64,000 nucleotides of DNA from Massilia sp. Root351. GTDB taxonomy: Bacteria; Pseudomonadota; Gammaproteobacteria; Burkholderiales; Burkholderiaceae_D. This document shows, one piece after another, positions 21,003 to 29,084 of this stretch. The first letter of the stretch is position 1. The number at the start of each line of letters is the position of its first letter. The position numbers were made by a program, and so were the translations under genes. The notes beneath the pieces were generated by a model. The model was given only the letters and a program-made list of their open reading frames with translations. It did no database searches and had not been told where the DNA came from. The stretch spans positions 360,141 through 424,140 of the forward strand of contig NZ_LMDJ01000012.1 in the NCBI RefSeq assembly GCF_001425045.1, read 5' to 3'.

Positions 21003-22796
21003 TTAGCGGGTCACTTGCACGGTGGCGGTGGAAGTATTGCCGGCGGCGTCGGTGGCGCGGGTCTGCACGGTGTGGGTGCCAACCGCTTCCTTCTTGGTGT
21101 TCCAGCTGTACGACAGGCTGCTGCCGGAACCGGAAGCTTTCAGGCTGCCGTCGATGTACAGGCTCAGGCGGATGCCGGCGGCGCCGCTGTTGTCGGAGGC
21201 GTTCACGGTGACGTTGACGTTGCCGTTGACGCGGCCGGCAACCGGGTTGGTCAGCACCACCACCGGTGCGACGGTGTCCGGAGCAGCCGGCGGCAGGGCG
21301 TTGGCGACGTTGACGGCCACGGCGCTCGAGTTGCCGCGGTTGCCGGCGGCGTCATACGCCACGGCCACCAGGTTGTTCATGCCGTTGGCCACGCCGGTGC
21401 TGTCCCAGCTGAACACGTACGGAGCGGCATCGGCCGAGGCCACCACGGCGCCGTTCACTTGCAGGTCCACGCGGGCCACGCCGGTGTTGTCGCTGGCGTT
21501 GACGCTGACGGTGGCAGCGCCGCTGACGGTGCTGCTGCCCAGCGGGGCGGCGATGGCCACGCTCGGGGCCTGGGTATCCGGTGCCGTCGGCGCGGCCAGC
21601 GCGGCCGTCATGGCGGCGGCGGCGTTGACGCGGCCGTAGCCGTACAGGTTGTCGCGGCCGGCGGCGCCCAGGTCCTTGGCGGTGTTGAACAGAATGGTTT
21701 CAACCTGGGCTGGGCTCAGGTCCGGACGGGCCGACATCAGCAGGGCAGCGGCGGCAGCGGCCACCGGGGCGGCGAAGGATGTGCCGTTCCAGGTCTGGTA
21801 CAGGCCGCCCTTGCTGGTGGTCCAGATGCCCGAGCCGGGCGCGGCCAGGCTGACGAAGTTGCCATAGCTGGACCAGCTAGCCTTGGTGTCGCTGCCGTCG
21901 GTGGCCGACACCACGATCATGGTGCTGGTCGGGGCCAGGCCTTCGTCCTTGCCGTTGTTGCCGGCCGAGACGAACACCAGGCCGCCCTTGCTGCGCATGT
22001 ATTGCGCTGCGCTCTGGACGGCGGCGCTGCCGGCCACGCCGCCGTAGCTGACGTTGGCGATGCGGGCGCCGTGATCGGCGGCATAGGTCAGGCCGCTGGC
22101 CACGGTGCTGTAATAGGCGTAGCAGCCGTAGGTCGGATCCAGGTAGGCGATACGCACCGGCATGATGCGGGCCTGGCCGGCTACGCCAGCCACGCCGACG
22201 CCATTGTCGCTGCGGGCCGCGGCCGAACCGGCCACTGCGGTGCCGTGACCGCAGACGTCCGACGTATCGGTGTTGTTGCCGTACACGTTGTAGCCGGCAA
22301 CCAGGTTGGCTTGCAGGTCGGGGTGGGCGCCGTCCACGCCGGAGTCCAGGATGGCGATGGTGACGCCGGCGCCCTTGGCGCTGTCCCAGGCGGCGGCGGC
22401 GCCGATATTGTTGAGGTGCCATTCGCCGCCGGCGTACGGGTCGTTGACCACGTAGCTGCTCTTCACGCGGCGGTCCAGTTCGACGAACTTGAACTCGGGA
22501 CGGTTTTTCAGCTGGGCCACGACGGCCTTCTCGGAAGCGTTGGCCGGCAGTTCGACGATATGGGTGCTGCCCTGGCCGATCTTGCGGGCCTTGCCGCCGT
22601 GGGCCTTGAGCAGTTTGTCGAACTCGCCGGCGGTGAGGCCGGCGCGCGGCTCAACCAGGATGCGGCCACGGGCATAGTCGCCGTCGCTATCGCTTGCCGC
22701 ACGAACTTGCGGCGCCACGGCGGCGGCCATGCCGGCAAAAGCCAGGATCAGGGCACGTGGCTGGAACACTGCGGAGATGGCGGTAATCGATTTCAT
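21003..22796 (-). CDS. Secreted subtilisin-like (S8) protease with two C-terminal Ig-like modules
   Basis: 597 residues. Signal peptide to about residue 34, an I9-like propeptide or fervidolysin-type N-terminal domain (40-115), then the peptidase S8 domain with the full triad Asp151 (LDSGVDG), His184 (CGHGTAVAG) and Ser340 (NGTSFAAP), plus Asn280 (SAGNNG) for the oxyanion hole. Two bacterial Ig-like repeats follow at about 408-500 and 507-597, each with a VNASDN motif and ending YDAAGN or TDAAGN. The ATG at 22796 follows AGGAAACC. It is transcribed behind a c-di-GMP riboswitch and is a close paralogue of the next gene. Confidence 0.93.
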   Translation of the reverse strand: MKSITAISAVFQPRALILAFAGMAAAVAPQVRAASDSDGDYARGRILVEPRAGLTAGEFDKLLKAHGGKARKIGQGSTHIVELPANASEKAVVAQLKNRPEFKFVELDRRVKSSYVVNDPYAGGEWHLNNIGAAAAWDSAKGAGVTIAILDSGVDGAHPDLQANLVAGYNVYGNNTDTSDVCGHGTAVAGSAAARSDNGVGVAGVAGQARIMPVRIAYLDPTYGCYAYYSTVASGLTYAADHGARIANVSYGGVAGSAAVQSAAQYMRSKGGLVFVSAGNNGKDEGLAPTSTMIVVSATDGSDTKASWSSYGNFVSLAAPGSGIWTTSKGGLYQTWNGTSFAAPVAAAAAALLMSARPDLSPAQVETILFNTAKDLGAAGRDNLYGYGRVNAAAAMTAALAAPTAPDTQAPSVAIAAPLGSSTVSGAATVSVNASDNTGVARVDLQVNGAVVASADAAPYVFSWDSTGVANGMNNLVAVAYDAAGNRGNSSAVAVNVANALPPAAPDTVAPVVVLTNPVAGRVNGNVNVTVNASDNSGAAGIRLSLYIDGSLKASGSGSSLSYSWNTKKEAVGTHTVQTRATDAAGNTSTATVQVTR

Positions 22797-22908
22797 GGCT
22801 GGTTTCCTGTAATTGAATTTTTTCAAAGACAGGACTGCGCAACCATGCGGAGACACGGCCTGGCGACCCGGAGGGCGCAAGGGGACGGCGTACTACTCCA
22901 CATTGCCT
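22797..22908 (-). promoter_or_regulatory. Leader between riboswitch and protease 1 (possible expression platform)
   Basis: This 112-nt untranslated stretch contains GCAGTCCTG at 22830-22838, read on the minus strand, which is exactly complementary to CAGGACTGC in the 3' arm of the riboswitch aptamer (22910-22918). Pairing of the two would break the aptamer's closing helix. The ribosome binding site AGGAAACC lies just downstream. No T-tract follows the helix, so control of translation or RNA stability looks more likely than termination. The frame is open here but no good start codon is seen. Confidence 0.5.
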
Positions 22909-22990
22909 GGCAGTCCTGCCGTCATGGGGTATGAACCCTTTAGACCGATGACTTTGCGTCCCCCGCTTTCGCGGGGTTTGCCTTTTTCAG
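22909..22990 (-). ncRNA. Cyclic-di-GMP-I (GEMM-I) riboswitch aptamer
   Basis: Read on the minus strand, the region shows the conserved GEMM-I elements in order: GGCAAACC, a GC-rich P2 hairpin closed by a GAAA-type loop (CCCCGCGAAAGCGGGG), the invariant GACGCAAAG junction, CATCGGTCTAAAGG leading into P3, and the closing ATGACGGCAGGACTGCC. It lies 113 nt before the start codon of protease 1. The class binds the second messenger c-di-GMP. Whether ligand turns the gene on or off cannot be told from sequence. Confidence 0.85.
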
Positions 22991-23173
22991 ACTTCGAGAC
23001 GAATAATAAGCCAAAAGTTTATGTGCGGCAATTGAATATCCGCACGGGAACTTTCGGATTGATAGGCTACGTTAATTAAGATGTGATAATAATTGCCATT
23101 GTAATTTCCTTGAATAAACAGGTGTAATGATTTTAGAAATCTTTAAATTCAAAATTTAAATAGTGATGAATTA
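22991..23173 (-). promoter_or_regulatory. Promoter of the riboswitch-protease 1 transcript in an AT-rich gap
   Basis: On the minus strand a sigma-70 promoter fits well: -35 TTGCCG at 23026-23031, a 17-bp spacer, and -10 TATTAT at 23003-23008, predicting a start near 22996, just upstream of the aptamer. The remaining bases up to the stop of protease 2 are AT-rich with no further gene or clear hairpin, so protease 1 appears to be transcribed separately from protease 2. Confidence 0.65.
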
Positions 23174-24949
23174 CTACTTGCTTACCTGGACCGTGGCCGA
23201 CGAAGTATTTCCAGCAGCATCGCGCGCCACGCTTTGCACAGTATGGTAACCGCCAGCAATCTTCCGCGTATTCCAGTTATAAGACAGGCTGGCGCCCTTG
23301 CCGCTGGCCTTCAGCACGCCATCAATATACAAGGCAAGGCTGATACCGGCCGCCCCGGCATTATCCGAAGCATTCACCGCCACATTCACATTACCGCTGA
23401 CATTGCCGGCCGTGGGATTAACGATGGCAACCACCGGCCGGGTGGTATCGGCGGGAACCAGTGCCGTGGTGTTGGCAACATTCACCTGCACCGTACCGGA
23501 CGTGCCGGCATTCCCCGCCGCGTCATAGGCGACCGCCACCAGGCTGGCAATGCCGTTGACCGCGCCGGTGCTGTTCCAGCTGAAGGCGTACGGTGCGGTG
23601 CTATCGCTGGCCACCACGGTGCCGTTCACCTTCAGGTCGACCCTGGCCACGCCCACATTGTCGCTGGCGTTGACGCTGACGGCGACCGTCCCGCTGACGC
23701 TGGCGCCGCCCAGCGGGGCGGCGATGCCGGCTGCCGGAGCCTGGGTGTCGGCAGCCTGCACGCTGCCCACCGCGGCCTGCACGGCGGCGGCGGCGTTCAC
23801 GCGGCCATAGCCGAAGACGGCGTCGCGGCCGGCGGCGCCCAGATCGACCGCCGTGCTTTGGAGCAGACTCTGCACTTTAGCGCCGTCCAGCGCCGGGTTG
23901 GCCGCCATCATCAGCGCGGCGACGGAAGCGGCAACCGGACTGGCGAAGGAGGTGCCGTTCCAGGCCTGGTAGCCGCCGCCCTTGTTGGTGGTCCAGATGC
24001 CGGCGCCCGGCGCGGACAGCGTCACGAAGCTGCCGTAGCTGGACCACGAAGGGCGGACATCGCTGCCGTCGGTGGCCGACACGACGATCATGGTGCTGGT
24101 GGGCGGCGTGCTTTCGCTGATGCCGTTGTTGCCTGCGGACACAAACACCAGCCCGCCCTTGCTCTTCATATACTGCGCCGCGCTCTGCACGGCGGCACTG
24201 CCGGACACGCCGCCATAGCTGACGTTGGCGATCCGCGCGCCGTGGTCGGCGGCATAGGTCAGGCCGCTGGCGACCGTGCTGTAGTAGGCGTAGCAGCCGT
24301 ATGACGGGTCCAGATAGGCGACCCGCACCGGCATGATGCGCGCCTGCCCCGCCACCCCTGCCACGCCGGCGGCGTTGCCGGTGCGGGCAGCGGCAGCGCC
24401 CGCCACGGCGGTGCCGTGCCCGCATACGTCCGAAATATCGCTGTTGCCGCCATAGATATTCGTGCCAGGCACCAGATTGGGCTGCAGGTCGGGATGGCTG
24501 GCGTCCACGCCGGAATCGAGGATGGCGATGACGACGCCGGCGCCCTGGGTCTTATCCCATGCGGTGGCGGCCCCGATCTTGCCGAGATGCCATTCGCTGC
24601 CCGCATACGGATCGTTGGCCGCGTAAGTGCTTTTCACGCGCCGGTCCAGTTCAACGAATTTGAGCTCGGGGCGGTGCTTGAGCTGGGCCAGCACCGCCTT
24701 GGCCGATGCCGTCGGCGGCAATTCCACCACATGCAGCGCGCTTTGGCCCAGCTTGCGGTGCTTGCCGCCATGACCTTTGAGCAGCAGTTGCAGAGCCTGC
24801 TCGCTCAAGCCGGCCACCGGTTCGATCAGCAGGCGTCCCGGCGCGTAATCGTCATCCTGCCCCTGGGCATGTGCAGACAGTGGGAGAAGCGCGGCAACTG
24901 CCAGCGCGGAAGTAATATTAATTAATTTGAATGAATAACTGAATTGCAT
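23174..24949 (-). CDS. Secreted subtilisin-like (S8) protease, tandem paralogue
   Basis: 591 residues with the same architecture as the gene downstream: signal peptide to about residue 28, N-terminal prodomain, S8 domain with Asp145, His178 and Ser334 (NGTSFASP), and two Ig-like modules ending in AAGNTSSATVQVSK. Most motifs are identical to protease 1 in sequence, so this is a recent tandem duplication. Unlike protease 1 it has no riboswitch upstream; the start at 24949 has no strong ribosome binding site. It is probably secreted to the periplasm or beyond; substrate unknown. Confidence 0.92.
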   Translation of the reverse strand: MQFSYSFKLINITSALAVAALLPLSAHAQGQDDDYAPGRLLIEPVAGLSEQALQLLLKGHGGKHRKLGQSALHVVELPPTASAKAVLAQLKHRPELKFVELDRRVKSTYAANDPYAGSEWHLGKIGAATAWDKTQGAGVVIAILDSGVDASHPDLQPNLVPGTNIYGGNSDISDVCGHGTAVAGAAAARTGNAAGVAGVAGQARIMPVRVAYLDPSYGCYAYYSTVASGLTYAADHGARIANVSYGGVSGSAAVQSAAQYMKSKGGLVFVSAGNNGISESTPPTSTMIVVSATDGSDVRPSWSSYGSFVTLSAPGAGIWTTNKGGGYQAWNGTSFASPVAASVAALMMAANPALDGAKVQSLLQSTAVDLGAAGRDAVFGYGRVNAAAAVQAAVGSVQAADTQAPAAGIAAPLGGASVSGTVAVSVNASDNVGVARVDLKVNGTVVASDSTAPYAFSWNSTGAVNGIASLVAVAYDAAGNAGTSGTVQVNVANTTALVPADTTRPVVAIVNPTAGNVSGNVNVAVNASDNAGAAGISLALYIDGVLKASGKGASLSYNWNTRKIAGGYHTVQSVARDAAGNTSSATVQVSK

Positions 24950-25386
24950 CTGTTAGGCCTGTCATCTGAACTGTCAACAGGACTGTCCCACGCCGCGACG
25001 CTAAACAGCCCTCTCCTCTTGGGCTTGTCGCCGCACAAGTTGAATCTAAATCAACGTCACTTTCAACTTGGAAGCCGCATGGTAGATGAGTTTTCCTATA
25101 GGCACAATTGAATACCTTTGAAAATCCGCTCTATTCGATAGCGGGAATAAATCACGATAAATCTACATGGAAATTAATAATAACTTCCGGGAATAACAAT
25201 TACCTCATATCACTAAATATTCCAAAAAAGTTGAATAAATGACTGTCGGTGGCTTTTACACAAATTGCGGAATCAGCGAGGATGATTTTTGGTATTTCAT
25301 ATCAATTCAATAGCTTACACTTCCTGGCACAATTGATGCATAGGACAAATACAGCTGGTGGCGTATTACAATCAAAGGGGGATTCC
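24950..25386. promoter_or_regulatory. 437-bp divergent intergenic region, protease 2 / PEP-CTERM gene
   Basis: No gene is seen. The part near protease 2 carries an inverted repeat, CAAGTTGAA at 25036-25044 and TTCAACTTG at 25062-25070, and a leader hairpin made from GCGAC-AGCCC and GGGCT-GTCGC arms around 24990-25035. The leader also has ACAGTCCTGT close to the start codon, a motif shared with the protease 1 leader. The part near the PEP-CTERM gene is AT-rich and holds the sigma-54-like promoter listed separately. No c-di-GMP aptamer is recognisable here. Confidence 0.55.
25325..25340 (+). promoter_or_regulatory. Sigma-54-type -24/-12 promoter of the PEP-CTERM gene
   Basis: TGGCACAATTGATGCA has GG at 25326-25327 and GC at 25338-25339, the exact N10 spacing of sigma-54 promoters, with the TGGCAC half matching the consensus. 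The start point would be near 25352, giving a 35-nt leader that ends in AAAGGGGGATTCC before the ATG. PEP-CTERM genes elsewhere are known to be controlled by RpoN with PrsK/PrsR. Confidence 0.6.
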
Positions 25387-26187
25387 ATGAAAAAGTACTT
25401 ATTACCACTTGCGCTGGCGATGGCAGCGTCGCTGAATGCCAGCGCCGCGCCGATTCTGTTCCAGGGTAGCGGCGTGACGAGCGGAGGTGTGGCCGTCAGT
25501 GCCAGCGCAAGCTTCGACCTGGTCGGCAACAACCTGACCATCGTGCTGACGAATACGTCCGGCGCCAACGCACTGGCCGACGTCCCGGGCAGCACTCTTT
25601 CCGGGCTGTTCTGGAATTTCACCGGCGCGCCGGTCTTGACCACGGTCTCTGCCATGCTGACGGCAGGCTCCTCTATACTGGGCACTTGCTCGGAAGTGAA
25701 CTGCGCCGGGGTAACCGATGTGAGCGGGGAATTCGGCTACAAGGCAGGCTCCGGGCCCAGCGGACAGAATCAGGGGATCGCCAGTTCGGGTTACATCTCC
25801 AACCCGGGTGGCAATATCGGCAACTTCAATAACGGCGCGGCAGGCACCAATCTGGACGACCCCGCCTCGCTGGACGGCATCAATTTCGGCATCATTTCCA
25901 GCCTCGCCGACTTCAATCCCAACGGCGGCCTGGAAGACGTGCCGGTCATTTCCAACTCGGTGACCTTCATGCTGACCGGCGTTGCCGGGCTGACGAACGC
26001 GGATATCACTGGCGTGCGCTTCCAGTACGGGACCAACTTTAACGAGCTCAGCATACCCGGGGACGGCGGCGGCGGCGGCAATGGTGGCGGTGGCGGCGGC
26101 AACTCCGTGCCGGAACCAGGCAGCCTGGCGCTGCTGGGCATAGGACTGCTGGGATTGGCAGCCAGCGCGCGGCGCCGCTGGCGCTGA
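25387..26187 (+). CDS. PEP-CTERM sorted exported protein
   Basis: 266 residues. Signal peptide MKKYLLPLALAMAASLNASA, a beta-rich middle part with many Gly, Asn and Ser, a polyglycine linker at about 226-239, and the C-terminal sorting signal VPEPGSLALLGIGLLGLAAS followed by ARRRWR. The signal is recognised by an exosortase (EpsH), which cuts after membrane insertion; such proteins go to the cell surface or exopolysaccharide matrix. No exosortase lies in this window. The biological role of this particular protein is unknown. Confidence 0.92.
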   Translation: MKKYLLPLALAMAASLNASAAPILFQGSGVTSGGVAVSASASFDLVGNNLTIVLTNTSGANALADVPGSTLSGLFWNFTGAPVLTTVSAMLTAGSSILGTCSEVNCAGVTDVSGEFGYKAGSGPSGQNQGIASSGYISNPGGNIGNFNNGAAGTNLDDPASLDGINFGIISSLADFNPNGGLEDVPVISNSVTFMLTGVAGLTNADITGVRFQYGTNFNELSIPGDGGGGGNGGGGGGNSVPEPGSLALLGIGLLGLAASARRRWR

Positions 26188-26218
26188 ATGGCCGGGCCGC
26201 TTGCCGGCCCAGGCCGCA

Positions 26219-27160
26219 TCAAAAGGTGGGAATGGGGTTGGCTCCGCTGGCCAGCTTGTAAGCCTTGCCGTCGTATACGTAGCGCGCACTGCCGCCGATG
26301 CGCTTGGTGGTGCGCACCACGTTGTCCTCGTCGGCGTCCGCGTCAGCGGCCGCCAGGCTGGCCGGGGTGGCCACGCGCTGCTCGCCGTCGAAGTCCATCG
26401 CCAGCGCTCCGTAGCGGGCGCCAGCGGCTGGCTGCAATATCCTCCACCTGGCCCGCACATCCCAGCATTCGGCCACGCGGCCGCCGCAAGCGCCTTCGGT
26501 GTCGGCCAGCACTTGCGCCTCCTCGCCCATCAAGTCGCGCGGTTGCGGGTCGCTGACATCGATCAGCGCCAGGAACAGCGACGTGTAGCCCTGCCATGTG
26601 CCCCCGTGCTCGGCCGCCAGGCCGACCTTGCCCGGCGCCAGCGCAACCCAGCTCAGCGTACCGACATTGCCGAACGAGCCCAGTGCTGCGACATTCTCGT
26701 GGCGCCGCAGCACGCGCCAGGCACCCTGCTCCTGCTTCAGCAAGAAAAAGCTGAGCAGGCCCGGGGTGGCGTGCGCGGTCTGCGCCTCGCCGGCTTCGTT
26801 GCAAGCCTCGCCGTTAAACACCAGCACGGTTTCACCGCCCGGCAGCACGGTGGAGGCGACACGCGACAGCAGGTACAGCCCTTGCGAACCAGGCTGGTCG
26901 GGATCATTCAGCGTGGCCACCACGCCACCGTCCTTGGCCGTGGCATAGTCGCCGAACAAGGCCTTGAGTAGCGGCGTGGCGTCCACCCCAGCCATCGCCA
27001 GGTCTGGCGACACCCGGACGGCGGGCCCGGATGCGGCAGGCGCAGCTACCGTAGCCGCCGCCGTAGCGGTCGCGGCAACGGCAGCGGGTGCCTCCTGCCG
27101 CGCGCAGCCGGCCAGCGCACCCGCCGACAGCACGGCGCCCAGGATCAGTTTATTCAGCAT
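26219..27160 (-). CDS. Putative lipoprotein of unknown function
   Basis: 313 residues from the ATG at 27160, which follows GGAAAAAGAC. The N-terminus is a lipoprotein signal peptide with lipobox LAGC at about residues 16-19, followed by an Ala/Thr/Val-rich linker; it should be anchored to the inner or outer membrane on the periplasmic side. The body contains no motif I recognise; Cys pairs near GEACNEAG and EGACGGRVAECWD could form disulfides. It lies about 90 bp downstream of the cytochrome gene of the molybdenum hydroxylase cluster and convergent with the PEP-CTERM gene. Confidence 0.75.
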   Translation of the reverse strand: MLNKLILGAVLSAGALAGCARQEAPAAVAATATAAATVAAPAASGPAVRVSPDLAMAGVDATPLLKALFGDYATAKDGGVVATLNDPDQPGSQGLYLLSRVASTVLPGGETVLVFNGEACNEAGEAQTAHATPGLLSFFLLKQEQGAWRVLRRHENVAALGSFGNVGTLSWVALAPGKVGLAAEHGGTWQGYTSLFLALIDVSDPQPRDLMGEEAQVLADTEGACGGRVAECWDVRARWRILQPAAGARYGALAMDFDGEQRVATPASLAAADADADEDNVVRTTKRIGGSARYVYDGKAYKLASGANPIPTF

Positions 27161-27252
27161 GTCTTTTTCCAGCAAAAAAGACAATGATACTATTGATAAC
27201 AATTCCATAGGGCACGATTGCCAGCGGCGTTCGCCGCGCTTGCCGGATACCG

Positions 27253-28536
27253 CTAGTGCCCGCCGCCCGCGCCCTCGGCCCGCACGGCCTTTACCTGCGC
27301 CTCCGTCACTTTGGCGGCGCCGCCCCAGCTGGCGCGCATGTAATTGGACAGGTCCGCCACTTCCTTGTCGGACAGCTTGCCGGCAAAGCCTGGCATCTCC
27401 TGCATGCTCTCCTTCTCGCCAAAATGCTGGGCCCGGATGCCGTCCAGCGTGACCGCGATCAGGTTGTGCGCGTCGGCGCTGCGCACCGAACTGTTGCCTT
27501 TCATCGCCACCGCCGCGTGCGGCTTGCCGCCGCCGTCCAGGCCGTGGCAACCGGCGCACACCGCGAGGTAGGTGCGGCGCCCGGCATCGATGTCGGCGCC
27601 AGCCGGGTTCGCCACTTTCAGCGGCTGCGGCGCCAGCGGCTTGTCGCCCATCAGATAGGTCGTCATGGCCTTGAGATCGGCCGGCAGCATGTACTGCGTG
27701 CTCAGGTGCACCACCTCAAACATTTCGCCGGTGGCCGAACCTTGCGGCGCCACGCCCGTGGTGAGCAGGGAGGCCAGGTCCGCTTCGGTCCAGCCCATGG
27801 CCGACAGGCCGGCCGGCGTGATGTCGGGCGCGCCGATGCGGGCCATGCGGTTGCCGGTCAACGTGCGCGACAGGTCCATCTGCCCCAGCGCACCGCGCGG
27901 CGTATGGCATTCCGCGCAGTGGCCCAGCGTGTTAGACAGGTAGCGACCACGCTGCCATTCGGCCGACTTGCCCACCGACGCGTCGGTCAGCTGGTCTTCC
28001 AGGAACAGCATGTTCCAGAAGCGCACGCCGAAACGCAGGTTATAGGGGAACTTCAGCTCCGGTTCCCTGTTCGCCACCCGGGCCGGCTTCACCTGCATGA
28101 AGTAGGCATACATGGCGTCGCTGTCGGCGCGTGTCAGCGATCGGTAGGAGGTGTAGGGCATGGCCGGATACAGGTGCTTGTCGGGCGTGACGCCGTCGCG
28201 CAGTGCGGCGTAGAACTCGTCCGCGCTCCAGCTGCCGATGCCGTGCTCCTTGTCCGGCGTGATGTTGGTGCCGTAGAAAGTGCCGAATGGCGACTTCAGC
28301 TCCACCCCGCCTGCCCACGGCGCGCCAGCCGCCGCGGTGTGGCAGGCCGCGCAGTCGGCCAGCTTGGCCAGGTAGCGGCCGCGTTCCACCATGTCCTTGT
28401 TGTTGGCCGTGGGCGGCGTCGCGCCGCTGCCACCGCTGCCGCAGCCAGCCAGCGATGCCAGCGCAGCGGCCGCAGCAACAGCGGCGGCCGCCCTGGCCGC
28501 GCCCGCCCAGGCGCGCGGGAAGAAGGCGCGCATCAT
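27253..28536 (-). CDS. Triheme membrane-anchored cytochrome c of the molybdenum hydroxylase
   Basis: 427 residues. The N-terminus is a lipoprotein-type signal (LASLAGCGSGG), so the protein is tethered to the membrane and faces the periplasm. Three CxxCH haem sites are seen: CAACH, CAECH and CAGCH, in the layout of the cytochrome subunits of membrane-bound alcohol and aldehyde dehydrogenases. The start codon overlaps the stop of the 2Fe-2S subunit (ATGA). It should accept electrons from the iron-sulfur subunit and pass them to the respiratory chain. Confidence 0.9.
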   Translation of the reverse strand: MMRAFFPRAWAGAARAAAAVAAAAALASLAGCGSGGSGATPPTANNKDMVERGRYLAKLADCAACHTAAAGAPWAGGVELKSPFGTFYGTNITPDKEHGIGSWSADEFYAALRDGVTPDKHLYPAMPYTSYRSLTRADSDAMYAYFMQVKPARVANREPELKFPYNLRFGVRFWNMLFLEDQLTDASVGKSAEWQRGRYLSNTLGHCAECHTPRGALGQMDLSRTLTGNRMARIGAPDITPAGLSAMGWTEADLASLLTTGVAPQGSATGEMFEVVHLSTQYMLPADLKAMTTYLMGDKPLAPQPLKVANPAGADIDAGRRTYLAVCAGCHGLDGGGKPHAAVAMKGNSSVRSADAHNLIAVTLDGIRAQHFGEKESMQEMPGFAGKLSDKEVADLSNYMRASWGGAAKVTEAQVKAVRAEGAGGGH

Positions 28537-29084
28537 GCCCCCTCCTTTACCAGGCCCGGCGTGCCGAGCACCACGTCCTTTACCGCCTCGAAGTAGCGCA
28601 CATAGCCGGTGCAGCGGCAGATATGGTTTTCCAGCGCGCTGCTGATGGTGCGTTCGACATCGGCCCTGGCTACCGGTTCGCGCTTGAGGCGCTCCAGCAG
28701 CACGGTGGCGGCGTTGACGAAACCGGGGGTACAGTAGCCGCACTGGAAGCTGAAGTGCTCCAGGAACTTCTGCTGGATGGCCGACATGCCAGCCAGCTCG
28801 CCCTTCTCGTTCTTCTGCCCGATGCCTTCCACCGTGCGCACCTTCTTGCCTTCGAAGTAATGCGCGCCGGTGATGCAGGAGCGTACTTCCTCGCTGCTGC
28901 CATCCGGCTTGTCCAGGATCACCACGCAGGCGTGGCACACGCCCTGCCCGCAGCCCAGGCGCGAGCCGGTCAGGTTCAGGTATTCATGCAGGAAATCGAC
29001 CATCATGATGCCTTCGGGCACCGGCACCGGGCCGACGGTCTTGCCGTTCAAATGCAGGGTAATGGGTTTGGTGACGATGCTCAT
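28533..29084 (-). CDS. 2Fe-2S subunit of a molybdenum hydroxylase (IorA-like)
   Basis: 183 residues with two 2Fe-2S domains: a plant-type cluster in the N-terminal half (GCGQGVCHAC and a following Cys) and the helical cluster in the C-terminal half (QCGYCTPGF and CRCTGY). This is the small-subunit design of isoquinoline 1-oxidoreductase, nicotinate dehydrogenase and related aldehyde oxidoreductases. No signal peptide is seen, so it would be exported together with the Tat-targeted large subunit. Its start overlaps the large-subunit stop (ATGA). Confidence 0.92.
   Translation of the reverse strand: MSIVTKPITLHLNGKTVGPVPVPEGIMMVDFLHEYLNLTGSRLGCGQGVCHACVVILDKPDGSSEEVRSCITGAHYFEGKKVRTVEGIGQKNEKGELAGMSAIQQKFLEHFSFQCGYCTPGFVNAATVLLERLKREPVARADVERTISSALENHICRCTGYVRYFEAVKDVVLGTPGLVKEGA

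Noticed and set aside
21003..21500. Repeated segments at the protease 3' ends as possible mobile repeats
   Set aside because: They are Ig-like module codons shared by paralogous genes.
22797..22880. An earlier start for protease 1 giving a 625-residue protein
   Set aside because: The extension has no signal-peptide character and covers the leader with the possible expression platform; ATG 22796 gives a proper signal peptide and ribosome binding site.
20979..22934. 651-codon plus-strand frame antisense to protease 1
   Set aside because: Gly/His/Val-rich shadow of the protease; it would also run through the riboswitch.
24950..25035. A second c-di-GMP riboswitch before protease 2
   Set aside because: No GACGCAAAG junction or GGCAAACC; only an unrelated hairpin is visible.
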